Shown piece after piece: positions 36,991 through 45,311 of a stretch of DNA of 64,000 nucleotides (position 1 is the first letter of the stretch; every line of letters begins with the position of its first letter). This DNA is from Enterococcus songbeiensis (GTDB taxonomy: Bacteria > Bacillota > Bacilli > Lactobacillales > Enterococcaceae). Made by a program: the position numbers and the translations under genes. The stretch is taken from the NCBI RefSeq assembly GCF_005405265.1, contig NZ_BJDS01000008.1, positions 62,001 through 126,000 on the forward strand, read 5' to 3'. The notes under the pieces were generated by a model, which was given only the letters and a program-made list of their open reading frames with translations, was not told where the DNA came from and searched no databases.

Positions 36991-39900
36991 ATGAAGAAAT
37001 CAGCGTTACTTAAAACAAGTCTCCGAGAAATCAAAAACTCTCCGGCACGCTTTTTTTCAATCTTAGGGATTATTTTTTTAGGCGTTGCTTTTTTTTCCGG
37101 CATCGGGGCAACAGGTCCGGATATGATTCAATCTGCAGAAGATTATTATCAGAAACAACGTTTGGCAGATGGGTCAGTCGCATCTACGTTGGGGGTTACT
37201 CAAAAAGATCTGGATCTGATTAAAGCTGATCCACAAGTTAAAAAAGCAGTACCGCAATATATGCTGGATTTAAATTTGACAAAAGCAAATCAGGTGGTTC
37301 GTTTATTTGGGTTGTCGGATACATTGAATGACTACCTCCTGACGAAGGGGCGTTTGCCAGAAAAATCTGGAGAAATTGCGCTGGACGCAATCACTGATTT
37401 ACAAGGGGAATACAAAATCGGTGATACCTTTGAAATTGCTAAAGAGGATGATCCGCAAAATCAAGTGACCACCCACAAATTGAAAGTGGTTGGTTTTGTC
37501 CGTTCACCAGAATTTATTGAAAATGTGAAGCGGGGAAACACCAATGTTGGAACAGGCTCCGTTGATTATTTTGGTGTAGTCTCAGAAAAAGATCTGGCTT
37601 TAGATGTATATTCGCGCATTCTGGTTACTTTCAATAGCACGAAGGATGAGACAGCGTACACGAAAAGTTATGAAGAAAAGGTTGATAGGGCACTTGAAAA
37701 ACTGGAAACTACGTTGGATGACCGACCAGAGGAACGATTAGCCGAGGTCAAAGAAACAGCGGCAGCGGAACTGGACAAGGTAAAAAAACAAATCACTGAC
37801 GGGGAACAGGCGTTAGATGCTGCGGAAGAAAAATTGGTCCAAGCAAAAAAAGAACTGGATCTGGGAAAACAGACATTAGCAGAAAATGGAGCTCTATTGG
37901 CAAATGAAACCGCCCAAGCAGAACAAACCTTAGACACCAATGAAAAAGAACTTCTAGAAAAAGAAGCAGAATTAAATCAGCAGGCGCAGCAAATTGCCAG
38001 CCAGAAAGAACAATTGACCGCCGCAGAAGAAAAATTGGCAGAAGGACAGGAACAAACAGCAGAGGCAGAAAAGCAACAACAAGCATTGCAAAAAACAATC
38101 AGTGAAACGACCACTGGGGTGACGCAATACGAAACATTGTTAAACCAACTGCAACAAGCGGTCACGTTAAGCAAAGAAGAACTGGCAGCAACAATCGATG
38201 CCCAACAAGCCAATTGGTTATCCGTCTTGCGAAGCATTAAAAGCGACGCTGCAGTGATTGCACAGGCGGCCGCTTTAACACCGGAAACGGATGCGGCACA
38301 ATTCCAAGAATTTGTTGCAGCAGTCAATAGTGAGAAGCAAAAAATAACCGCTCAACTTTCAACATTGCAAGCAGAAGCAGCCAAAATTGAACAAGCCCTC
38401 CAAGAAGCAACAACGGCGGCACAAACGTTGCAACAGCAAAAACAACAAATTCAGCAGGCGGAAGCGCAGATCCAAGCTGGTCGCAATCAGATTGACGCAG
38501 GAAAAACAGCGATTGCTGCTGGCCGTCAAGAGCTGGCAGAGCAGAAAGCTGCTGGAGAAGCGGAACTGGCAGAAGCTGATGAAAAATTAACAGAAGCTGA
38601 AACACAGTATCAGGATGGACTGGCAGAATTTCAAAAACAAACCAGCGAAAAAATGCCAAAACTTCAAGATGCAAAGTTACAATTAAAGAATGAGACTGCT
38701 CGCTTAGATAAGTTAGAACCAGCAGAATATCTTTTCTCTGACCGAGAGGACAATCCGGGGTATACGGAATATAAGCAAAATGCCGATCGAATTTCTTCTC
38801 TAGCAACTGTCTTTCCGATTATTTTCTTTTTGATTGCGGCTTTGGTCAGTTTGACAACCATGACCCGAATGATCGAGGAAAAACGATCAGAAATTGGGAC
38901 GTTCAAAGCATTGGGCTATAAGAACCATGAAATTGCACTGAAATTTCTCTTTTATTCCTTGAGTGCAGGTCTGATTGGTTCCGTTCTTGGTTTAGCCTTA
39001 GGTTTTTATTTATTTCCAAGTATCATTATTAGTGCTTATGGGCAACTCTACAATATAGAAAAATTTGTTACACCGTGGTATCTGAATTATTCACTGATCG
39101 GTATCGGAGTCGGCTTAGTTTGTACAGTAGGCGTTGCACTATTGACGTTGCGGATCGACTTGTTGAGTGCGCCAGCCAGCTTATTGCGTCCTAAAGCTCC
39201 TAAAGCGGGGAAACGGGTATGGTTGGAAGCCATTCGTCCTCTTTGGAGACGGTTGAGTTTTACACAAAAAGTAACGATGCGTAATTTGTTCCGTTATAAA
39301 CTGCGGATGTTAATGACGATTTTTGGCATTGCCGGCTGTACGTCGATGATTTTGACCGGTTTTGGTTTGAGAGATTCCATCAGCGACATCGTTCCGATTC
39401 AGTTTGAAAAAATTTGGCATTATCAAGGAATCGTCACCTTCAATGAAAATGTGACACCGACACAGCGGGAAAAGTATGAAAAAACCGTGGTGACGTTACC
39501 TGATTTCGATGATCGGTTGCCGATTTCTTCTGAGGTACTGATGCTTTCCGGAGAAGGTCAAACGCCACAAGATGTAACAGTTTATGTTCCTAAAAATCCT
39601 GATTCGGTAACGGATTTTATTTTATTCAACGATCGTAAAACGAATAAAAACCTGTCTTTGACTGACGACGGGGCAATCATTAATGAAAAATTAGCCAATT
39701 TATTCAATTTACAGATTGGAGACACCATCGATTTAAAATCAACAGATCATACGTATTCGATGAAGGTAGCGGCGATTGCTGAAAATTATACCGGACATTT
39801 CGCTTATGTAACACCCACCTATTATCAAAAAATATTTGAAGAAGCACCAACCTACAATACTGAATTTCTGACCTTCTCAACAACAGTTTCGACAAAGCAG

Positions 39901-40401
39901 GAGGAAAAAATTGCTGAAACCTTGATGGAAAATGACGGAATTATCAATGTTTCCTTCTTGTCGGATTCTTCCCATGCTTTGGACGATACTACCGAAACAT
40001 TGAACATTGTTGTATGGGTGCTGATTATTTCTGCCGGGTTGTTGGCATTCATCGTCTTGTATAATTTGAACAATATCAATATCTCGGAGCGAATCAGAGA
40101 ATTATCCACCATCAAGGTACTAGGTTTTTATGACAAAGAAGTGACCATGTACATTTATCGGGAAAATATTATTTTGACGATTTTAGGAATCTTGGCGGGA
40201 TTATTCTTAGGAAAAATCGAACACGATTATGTTTTGAAGACAGTGGAACTGGATATGTTGATGTTTCCACCAACGATTCATTCTATCAGCTATCTTTATT
40301 CGAGTTTAATTACGATTTTCTTTACGGTTGTGGTAGGAATCGTTATCTACTTTAAACTCAAGAAGGTTGATATGATTGAGGCATTGAAATCAAATGAATG
40401 A
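36991..40401 (+). CDS. FtsX-like ABC permease with long periplasmic-type coiled coil, 1136 residues
   Basis: Large permease partner of the preceding ATPase. One membrane helix near residues 20-40 is followed by an extracytoplasmic domain. From about 228 to 580 comes a very Ala/Gln/Glu/Lys-rich coiled coil with a helix-turn-helix shape (DAAEEKLVQAKKELDLGKQ, then AEAQIQAGRNQIDAGKT). FtsX cores follow at about 605-740 (TMTRMIEEKRSEIGTFKALGYK) and 1005-1130 (SERIRELSTIKVLGFYDKEV), with another helix and extracellular domain between (765-1000). This gives two FtsX repeats in one chain, so it may act without a second permease. Coiled-coil FtsX proteins often transmit force to envelope enzymes. Confidence 0.88.
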   Translation: MKKSALLKTSLREIKNSPARFFSILGIIFLGVAFFSGIGATGPDMIQSAEDYYQKQRLADGSVASTLGVTQKDLDLIKADPQVKKAVPQYMLDLNLTKANQVVRLFGLSDTLNDYLLTKGRLPEKSGEIALDAITDLQGEYKIGDTFEIAKEDDPQNQVTTHKLKVVGFVRSPEFIENVKRGNTNVGTGSVDYFGVVSEKDLALDVYSRILVTFNSTKDETAYTKSYEEKVDRALEKLETTLDDRPEERLAEVKETAAAELDKVKKQITDGEQALDAAEEKLVQAKKELDLGKQTLAENGALLANETAQAEQTLDTNEKELLEKEAELNQQAQQIASQKEQLTAAEEKLAEGQEQTAEAEKQQQALQKTISETTTGVTQYETLLNQLQQAVTLSKEELAATIDAQQANWLSVLRSIKSDAAVIAQAAALTPETDAAQFQEFVAAVNSEKQKITAQLSTLQAEAAKIEQALQEATTAAQTLQQQKQQIQQAEAQIQAGRNQIDAGKTAIAAGRQELAEQKAAGEAELAEADEKLTEAETQYQDGLAEFQKQTSEKMPKLQDAKLQLKNETARLDKLEPAEYLFSDREDNPGYTEYKQNADRISSLATVFPIIFFLIAALVSLTTMTRMIEEKRSEIGTFKALGYKNHEIALKFLFYSLSAGLIGSVLGLALGFYLFPSIIISAYGQLYNIEKFVTPWYLNYSLIGIGVGLVCTVGVALLTLRIDLLSAPASLLRPKAPKAGKRVWLEAIRPLWRRLSFTQKVTMRNLFRYKLRMLMTIFGIAGCTSMILTGFGLRDSISDIVPIQFEKIWHYQGIVTFNENVTPTQREKYEKTVVTLPDFDDRLPISSEVLMLSGEGQTPQDVTVYVPKNPDSVTDFILFNDRKTNKNLSLTDDGAIINEKLANLFNLQIGDTIDLKSTDHTYSMKVAAIAENYTGHFAYVTPTYYQKIFEEAPTYNTEFLTFSTTVSTKQEEKIAETLMENDGIINVSFLSDSSHALDDTTETLNIVVWVLIISAGLLAFIVLYNLNNINISERIRELSTIKVLGFYDKEVTMYIYRENIILTILGILAGLFLGKIEHDYVLKTVELDMLMFPPTIHSISYLYSSLITIFFTVVVGIVIYFKLKKVDMIEALKSNE

Positions 40402-40424
40402 GGACTAAAAAATTGGAAACAAAC

Positions 40425-40464
40425 AAAGCCCCGAAAAAACGACCAACCGTTTTTTTGGGGCTTT
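40425..40464. terminator. Bidirectional terminator after the permease
   Basis: AAAGCCCCGAAAAAACG pairs with CGTTTTTTTGGGGCTTT around a short loop. Shared with the convergent minus-strand gene. Confidence 0.9.
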
Positions 40465-40471
40465 ATGTTAA

Positions 40472-41071
40472 TTAGTGTTTATGATTTTTTGAACGTTCGA
40501 TTTCTTTTTGAGTTTCTACTAGCATGATTTGTAGTTTTTCTTCCTTTCGTTTTAAAACCGCCAAATCTTCTGTGATTGCCTGTGCGGTTTCTGTTTCAGG
40601 TGGACGGATAACGAAATTAAGCGTAATGGCGATGAAGGTACCAATAAAGGTATCAATCACCCGCTGAATAGCAAACAGGGAGGATTCTCCTTGGGGAACA
40701 CTCAACGAGATCAACAGCATGGTCGCAATGGCAGAAATAATACCGGAATTGTTTTTGATGCCGTCAGATACGATAATCACCACTGCCACAAAGAGGGGTA
40801 ATACAAAAAGTTCTACAAGAAAATCATTGTGGAAATATTGCTTGATAAAAAAGAAAATAATCGCCATTATGCCGCCAATTGTATTGCCAAGAACGCGAGA
40901 ACGTCCGAAAGAAACGGTGGTGGTTAGGTCTTGGCGTAAAGAGAAAACAGCAGAGAGTGCGGCAATCAAAGGTTGTCCTCGATCAAGAAAACGAAAAAGC
41001 AGAATACAGATCATGACGGATAGGGCGGTTTTCATGGTGCGCATACCAATTCTGAATCGTCCGAAGTACAT
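40472..41071 (-). CDS. ArAE/FUSC-type membrane protein, 199 residues
   Basis: Aromatic-acid-exporter-like protein. Start at ATG 41071 with AAGGAGAA upstream rather than the longer frame. The N-terminal segment YFGRFRIGMRTMKTALSVMICIL and the following helices (about five or six in residues 14-150) are typical, then RPPE and a cytosolic helical tail rich in Glu/Lys (about 155-199). It is a short version lacking the large C-terminal domain. Divergent from a related gene at 41184; both share the R-G-x-R-T-x-K-T-A start. Substrate unknown. Confidence 0.75.
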   Translation of the reverse strand: MYFGRFRIGMRTMKTALSVMICILLFRFLDRGQPLIAALSAVFSLRQDLTTTVSFGRSRVLGNTIGGIMAIIFFFIKQYFHNDFLVELFVLPLFVAVVIIVSDGIKNNSGIISAIATMLLISLSVPQGESSLFAIQRVIDTFIGTFIAITLNFVIRPPETETAQAITEDLAVLKRKEEKLQIMLVETQKEIERSKNHKH

Positions 41072-41183
41072 AAAATTCTCCTTTTCCTTTATCATATCGA
41101 ACTATCAAAATGATTGCCAGTTATAACTGTTTTCGTTACTATAGAAACAGTCGGAAAATCATCACGAATCAGGAGGGCTCGTT

Positions 41184-42137
41184 ATAAAAATTGGATTAAG
41201 AACTATAAAAACAGCGGCAGCCGCTGCACTTGCAATGATTGTTGCTAACAGCCTTCACCTGCTTTACGCACCGGCAGCGGGGATTATCGCTGTTTTAAGT
41301 GTGGGTAATAGCAAACGGACATCCTTGATGACAGGACTCAATCGTCTCTTGTCTTTGCTGTTGGCAACAGCCATCGCCTTTATTTGTTTTCATGTGATTG
41401 GTTTCAATCCAGTTGCTTTTGGCATTTATTTGCTGCTGTTTATCAGTCTGTCAGTAAAATTTGGACTGGAAGACGGAATCGTCGTCAATTCTGTTTTGGT
41501 GACGCATTATCTCATCGAAGTCTCCTTTGCGCCACAGCTTTTATTGAATGAATTTTTGCTGATGACAATTGGTGTGGGCTTTGCCTTGCTGTTTAATTTA
41601 GCAATGCCGGACCTTCAAAAAAAATTAAAAGAAGATCAACTGGTCATCGAAGAACTGTTCCGCAAGCTTTTACGACAAATGGCTCTCCAATTAAATCAAC
41701 AGGGAGAAACGAATTTGATTGAAAAGTGCCAAGGGCTGTTGGGCTTCATTTATGAGGCGCAAAAACGAGCAAAAATTGATCAGGAGAATCAATGGATCGA
41801 TCCAGATGCGTATTTCAAAGAGTATTTTGCAATGCGGCGTACACAGCTGCGGGTATTAGGGGATATGATTGATTTATTGGATAAGATTTTTGTGGAGGAA
41901 GAATTTGTGGAAGATATCCGCCATTTATTGGAGCTGACAGCAAATGAATTTGCCGAAGCCAATGACGGTAAACAAATTTTGGCGGAAATCATGCAGGTCT
42001 ATGAAAATTATCGAAAAAAACCATTGCCTCAAAGCAGAGAAGAATTTGAAAATCGGGCGATGCTGTTTCAATTTTTGCAATCCTTCACTAGTTTCATCGA
42101 AATAAAAGCCGAATTTGCTAAACAAGATGAAGGTTAA
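41184..42137 (+). CDS. ArAE-family membrane protein with apparent AUA start codon, 317 residues
   Basis: Aromatic-acid-exporter-type protein: four to six N-terminal membrane helices (about 8-150) and a cytosolic helical C-terminal domain (about 150-317). The obvious ATG at 41235 would remove the conserved first segment IGLRTIKTAAAAALAM and has no SD. AGGAGGG at 41171-41177 points to codon ATA at 41184, giving (M)KIGLRTIKTA, the usual family N-terminus. No ATG, GTG or TTG exists in frame between the SD and 41235. So either AUA is used, expression is low, or the start codon has mutated. Paralogue of the divergent gene at 41071. Confidence 0.75.
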   Translation: MKIGLRTIKTAAAAALAMIVANSLHLLYAPAAGIIAVLSVGNSKRTSLMTGLNRLLSLLLATAIAFICFHVIGFNPVAFGIYLLLFISLSVKFGLEDGIVVNSVLVTHYLIEVSFAPQLLLNEFLLMTIGVGFALLFNLAMPDLQKKLKEDQLVIEELFRKLLRQMALQLNQQGETNLIEKCQGLLGFIYEAQKRAKIDQENQWIDPDAYFKEYFAMRRTQLRVLGDMIDLLDKIFVEEEFVEDIRHLLELTANEFAEANDGKQILAEIMQVYENYRKKPLPQSREEFENRAMLFQFLQSFTSFIEIKAEFAKQDEG

Positions 42138-42149
42138 ATTTCATTGAAC

Positions 42150-42228
42150 AAAATCCGAACGCTATGTAAAAAAGGTCTCCTCGCAGAGTTTTGAGGAGTA
42201 CTCTTTTTGTAGTGTTCGGATTTTTTTA
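42150..42228. terminator. Long two-part terminator between convergent genes
   Basis: Outer arms AAATCCGAAC and GTTCGGATTT enclose an inner hairpin CTCCTCGCAGAGTTTTGAGGAG, with A-run and T-run at the ends. Serves 41184 (+) and 43199 (-). Confidence 0.85.
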
Positions 42229-42245
42229 TTTAGATGGAAAAGGTG

Positions 42246-43199
42246 CTATTTGCTCCGCCATATTGTTTGCATCTGATCTAGAACTTGGATCACGTCTTGT
42301 GTCAAATGCAACGAATGGTTCGGTTGTCCTTCAATGGTTTGGATCATTGTATCGACTTCATAATTTAATGCGTTTTGTGAATTGCCGGATTCAATAAATT
42401 CTTTTGTACCATCTACATAAAAAATTTCTGCTTGGTCAGCACGAGGATAATCAGCAACCGTAATATAGCCGTTCTCAAAGGCTGCAACGCCGATTTTAGG
42501 CATTTTTGCTTGAAAGGTCAGTGTGACAGCCGCCATTTCATTGTGTTTGTTTCGTAAAATGGTGACAGATTGTTCGTCAACGCCGGTTTTAAATGGCAGC
42601 ATATCACTCGCAACTACGGTTGGAGGTGCGGTCATAAATTGGCGGACAAAGGAGACAGCATAGGTCCCAATATCTAGCAATGCGCCACCCGCCAATTGGG
42701 GATTGAAAAAGCGATTTGTCGGATCTGGTTCTTTGTAACTGCCAAAAGGAGCTTGGATCATTTTTAATTTTCCAAGTTTTCCGGTTTGGATAATACGATT
42801 CAGTTCTTTGAAAAGAGGCATATTAAAAATTGTCATTGCTTCTTGTAAAATTACCTGATTATCTTTTGCAGTTTGAACCGCTTCATCCAATTCTGCTTGA
42901 TTTAACGTGATCGCCTTTTCGCAGAGAACATGCTTGCCGGCTTTCAGCGCTTGCAGGATATGGGCATGGTGAAATTGATTTGGTACAGCAACATAAACAC
43001 AGTCGATTGCCGGATCAGCCAGCATGGCTTCATACGAATCATAGGCCTGCTGAATAGTGTATTCTTTCGCAAACTCTTTTGCTTTTGACAAAGAACGAGA
43101 AGCAACACCATATAAAACACTTTGTTCCTGTGAAAAACCTGATGCAAATTGATGGGCGATTTCACCTAGTCCGATGATTCCCCAGTTGTATTTCTTCAT
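42246..43199 (-). CDS. Gfo/Idh/MocA family NAD(P)-dependent oxidoreductase
   Basis: 317 residues from ATG 43199 (SD GGAGAGA). Rossmann domain with WGIIGLGEIAHQFASG, then VYVAVPNQFHHAHILQALKAGKHVLCEKAITLN, in which the EK dyad holds the family's catalytic lysine, and GGALLDIGTYAVSF with the conserved D-x-G-x-Y. It acts on a sugar or inositol-like substrate, but none can be named; the neighbours give no clue. Transcribed alone. Confidence 0.88.
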   Translation of the reverse strand: MKKYNWGIIGLGEIAHQFASGFSQEQSVLYGVASRSLSKAKEFAKEYTIQQAYDSYEAMLADPAIDCVYVAVPNQFHHAHILQALKAGKHVLCEKAITLNQAELDEAVQTAKDNQVILQEAMTIFNMPLFKELNRIIQTGKLGKLKMIQAPFGSYKEPDPTNRFFNPQLAGGALLDIGTYAVSFVRQFMTAPPTVVASDMLPFKTGVDEQSVTILRNKHNEMAAVTLTFQAKMPKIGVAAFENGYITVADYPRADQAEIFYVDGTKEFIESGNSQNALNYEVDTMIQTIEGQPNHSLHLTQDVIQVLDQMQTIWRSK

Positions 43200-43344
43200 T
43201 TCGTTTCTCTCCTTTTTTAAGATAAGTATAGCAGAAGTCGTGACAGACATAGATGGATTTATTTAAAAAAAGAGAAATATCCGAGTTTTTCAGGTGATTT
43301 TCTTCGGTAAATTCAGTAGAATTGACTTTGAGGAGGCGTTTTTT

Positions 43345-43863
43345 ATGCATGAAGTTTATATCCAAATATTAATGAATACTATCCATGAACAATATGCGAC
43401 GGAAAGAAATTTCTTTGAGGGCATTCTAGGGAGCGAAGAAGAGCAATGGGTAGCGTGGAAGGCGGGAAAAGCCAGCCTTAGCGCAGAACAAAATCAGAAA
43501 ATAAAGAATCTTTTCAGTGATTACGAATGGATGCTGCTACAAAAGATTTTACGGCAAACCATTATTTTTCCTGAAAAAAGAAACAGCGCCATTAGTGAAT
43601 ACAAAAAAATGAAAACAAAAATTGCTCAAAAGTGGTTGCAGTCAGAGTTGGCTTCTGCGGAGATGATTCCCCATAGTGAAGAAAACAAAAACCAGCACTA
43701 TCTTGATTTAAAGGTGACCCTCACGTATGATGAGTGGGGTTTTGATGACATATTGAATTTCCGTCTGCCTGCAGTTATTCAACAGCAGATTGAAAACGAG
43801 AAAGTCGCATTATTGGACTGGGTCAATCAAAATCTTGAAGACACCTACATGAGTGAGGAGTAA
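43345..43863 (+). CDS. Hypothetical protein, 172 residues
   Basis: Start at ATG 43345, with GAGGAGG upstream. Helical and charged with no membrane segment: first half MHEVYIQILMNTIHEQYATERNFFEG, second half with LDLKVTLTYDEWGFDDILNFRLPAV. I do not recognise a family. It ends 25 nt before the start of the M15 carboxypeptidase gene, and the glucosaminidase gene follows, so it may share a transcript with cell-wall enzymes, but no function can be inferred from its sequence. Confidence 0.75.
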   Translation: MHEVYIQILMNTIHEQYATERNFFEGILGSEEEQWVAWKAGKASLSAEQNQKIKNLFSDYEWMLLQKILRQTIIFPEKRNSAISEYKKMKTKIAQKWLQSELASAEMIPHSEENKNQHYLDLKVTLTYDEWGFDDILNFRLPAVIQQQIENEKVALLDWVNQNLEDTYMSEE

Positions 43864-43888
43864 CAGAAACAAAAGTGAGAGGATTTTT

Positions 43889-44662
43889 ATTATTAAAAAA
43901 GTAGGAATAACTATACTATTCATTGCGGGAATCGTGGGAGCGACCGCTCTTTTCATGAGTCATGATGCCCCAGCGCCGAAAGCAAAGGTATCGCAAACGA
44001 CTTCAGAAACAACTCCCGCAAAACAGACAACAGAAAGTTCAGCGGAGGCCTTGCCAGACGTTTCACCTACAGATTGGCAATTGGTTTTAGTCAGTCCAGA
44101 GCATAAAATCAGCAAAGAAGTTTCTGCCAATCAATTAGTAACTGTCGATGGCGGACAACAGATTGATCGGCGCATCCAGCAACCCTATGAAGAACTGGTA
44201 GCGGCGGCAAAAAAAGCCGGTATTCAGTTAAAACTGATTTCAGCTTTTCGCTCTGTCAGTGATCAGACTTCGGTTTTCAATACCCGAGTAGCACAATTGA
44301 TGAGTCGAGAAAATTTATCTGAAGAGGCAGCGAAAAAAAGAGCAATGCAGACAATGACGGAGCCGGGATACAGTGAGCATCACACTGGTTTGGCCATCGA
44401 TGTAGTAGATCAAGAGTGGTTGGCAAGTAATCCCAGCATGATTTTGGACGAAAGTTACAGTGAACACACCGGTGCGAAATGGTTACAGGAAAATGCAAGG
44501 AGATTTGGATTTATCGTGCGTTATCCTGATGGTAAGGAAGCAATCACCAAAATTACTTATGAACCATGGCATTTACGATATGTGGGAGAAGAAAGTGCGG
44601 AATATATTGAGGCACACCATATAACTTTCGAAGAATTTATTCGAGAATTAACGGAAAAGTAG
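43889..44662 (+). CDS. D-alanyl-D-alanine carboxypeptidase, M15B (VanY/DdcY-like), apparent AUU start
   Basis: Zinc carboxypeptidase trimming the peptidoglycan stem peptide outside the cell. About 257 residues: signal anchor (VGITILFIAGIVGATALFM), a Ser/Thr/Ala-rich linker (about 25-60), then the M15B domain with ISAFRSVSDQ, the zinc motif SEHHTGLAIDV and EPWHLRYVG. Start is unusual: GAGAGGA at 43877-43883 is followed at 5 and 8 nt by in-frame ATT codons (43889, 43892); the only standard start is a GTG at 43853, which overlaps the previous gene, has no SD and adds a charged, atypical stretch. No vancomycin-resistance genes are near; this is a housekeeping enzyme. Confidence 0.85.
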   Translation: MIKKVGITILFIAGIVGATALFMSHDAPAPKAKVSQTTSETTPAKQTTESSAEALPDVSPTDWQLVLVSPEHKISKEVSANQLVTVDGGQQIDRRIQQPYEELVAAAKKAGIQLKLISAFRSVSDQTSVFNTRVAQLMSRENLSEEAAKKRAMQTMTEPGYSEHHTGLAIDVVDQEWLASNPSMILDESYSEHTGAKWLQENARRFGFIVRYPDGKEAITKITYEPWHLRYVGEESAEYIEAHHITFEEFIRELTEK

Positions 44663-44669
44663 GGGGAAA

Positions 44670-45293
44670 ATGGCAGTAAGAAAATACAAATCAAGAAAGA
44701 AACAGAAAGTACGCTTACCTGCTATTTTAGCGGGTTTTCTGCTCATTGGACTGGCATTTGTTTTTTCAGTGAAGAGCTTAAGCAGTCCGTTGCAACCATT
44801 GCAGCAGTTGATAGATCAGCCGGAAGAAATGGACCGCCAAACTTTTATCGACACACTGGCCCCACATGCGCAAGAACTGCAAAAAGGGTATGGCATTTTA
44901 CCGAGTATTATTTTAGGACAGGCGGGCTTGGAATCGAATTTTGGTGAAAGCACTTTGGCAAGCAAGTACAAAAATTTATTTGGTATCAAGGCATTTGGAG
45001 ATCAAAAAAAGGTCAAATTGGAAACGAAAGAATTTGTTAATGAGCAGTGGATTACCATTAAAGGGGAATTCAAGGTCTATTCTTCTTGGGAGGAATCCAT
45101 GGATGATCATACGATGCTTTTTGTTAATGGCGTGGATTGGGATCCTAAAAAATATGAGCCGGTTTTAGCGGCGAAAGATTACAAAGAAGCGGCGCAAGCC
45201 TTGCAGGAAGCAGGATATGCGACAGATCCAACATATGCTGATAAAATCATAAGTGTCATTGAAGAATATCAGTTGAACACGTACGACCAGTAG
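44670..45293 (+). CDS. N-acetylglucosaminidase, GH73 (secreted or membrane-anchored)
   Basis: 207 residues. Basic N-terminus (AVRKYKSRKKQKVR) and one hydrophobic helix (about 17-35) form a signal anchor, followed by the GH73 domain: FIDTLAPHAQELQKGYGILPSIILGQAGLESNFGES has the catalytic Glu, then YKNLFGIKA, and YSSWEESMDDHTMLF. It cleaves the glycan strand. No LysM or other wall-binding repeats, so it is a short form. ATG 7 nt after the carboxypeptidase gene, with AGGGGGA upstream; both remodel peptidoglycan. Confidence 0.88.
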   Translation: MAVRKYKSRKKQKVRLPAILAGFLLIGLAFVFSVKSLSSPLQPLQQLIDQPEEMDRQTFIDTLAPHAQELQKGYGILPSIILGQAGLESNFGESTLASKYKNLFGIKAFGDQKKVKLETKEFVNEQWITIKGEFKVYSSWEESMDDHTMLFVNGVDWDPKKYEPVLAAKDYKEAAQALQEAGYATDPTYADKIISVIEEYQLNTYDQ

Positions 45294-45311
45294 GAGAAAG
45301 GGAGTGGCACT

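Noticed and set aside
38324-38806. Long minus-strand open frames opposite the permease coiled coil, up to 160 residues
   Set aside because: They arise from the repetitive Gln/Ala/Glu codons of the real gene; low complexity and no ribosome binding sites.
41235-42137. ATG at 41235 as the start of the long ArAE protein
   Set aside because: No SD, and it would cut off the conserved first 17 residues that the SD at 41171 and the paralogue both support.
43889-44662. VanY-type vancomycin-resistance gene
   Set aside because: It is an M15B carboxypeptidase, but no vanA/H/X or vanRS genes are present; it fits a normal wall-trimming enzyme.
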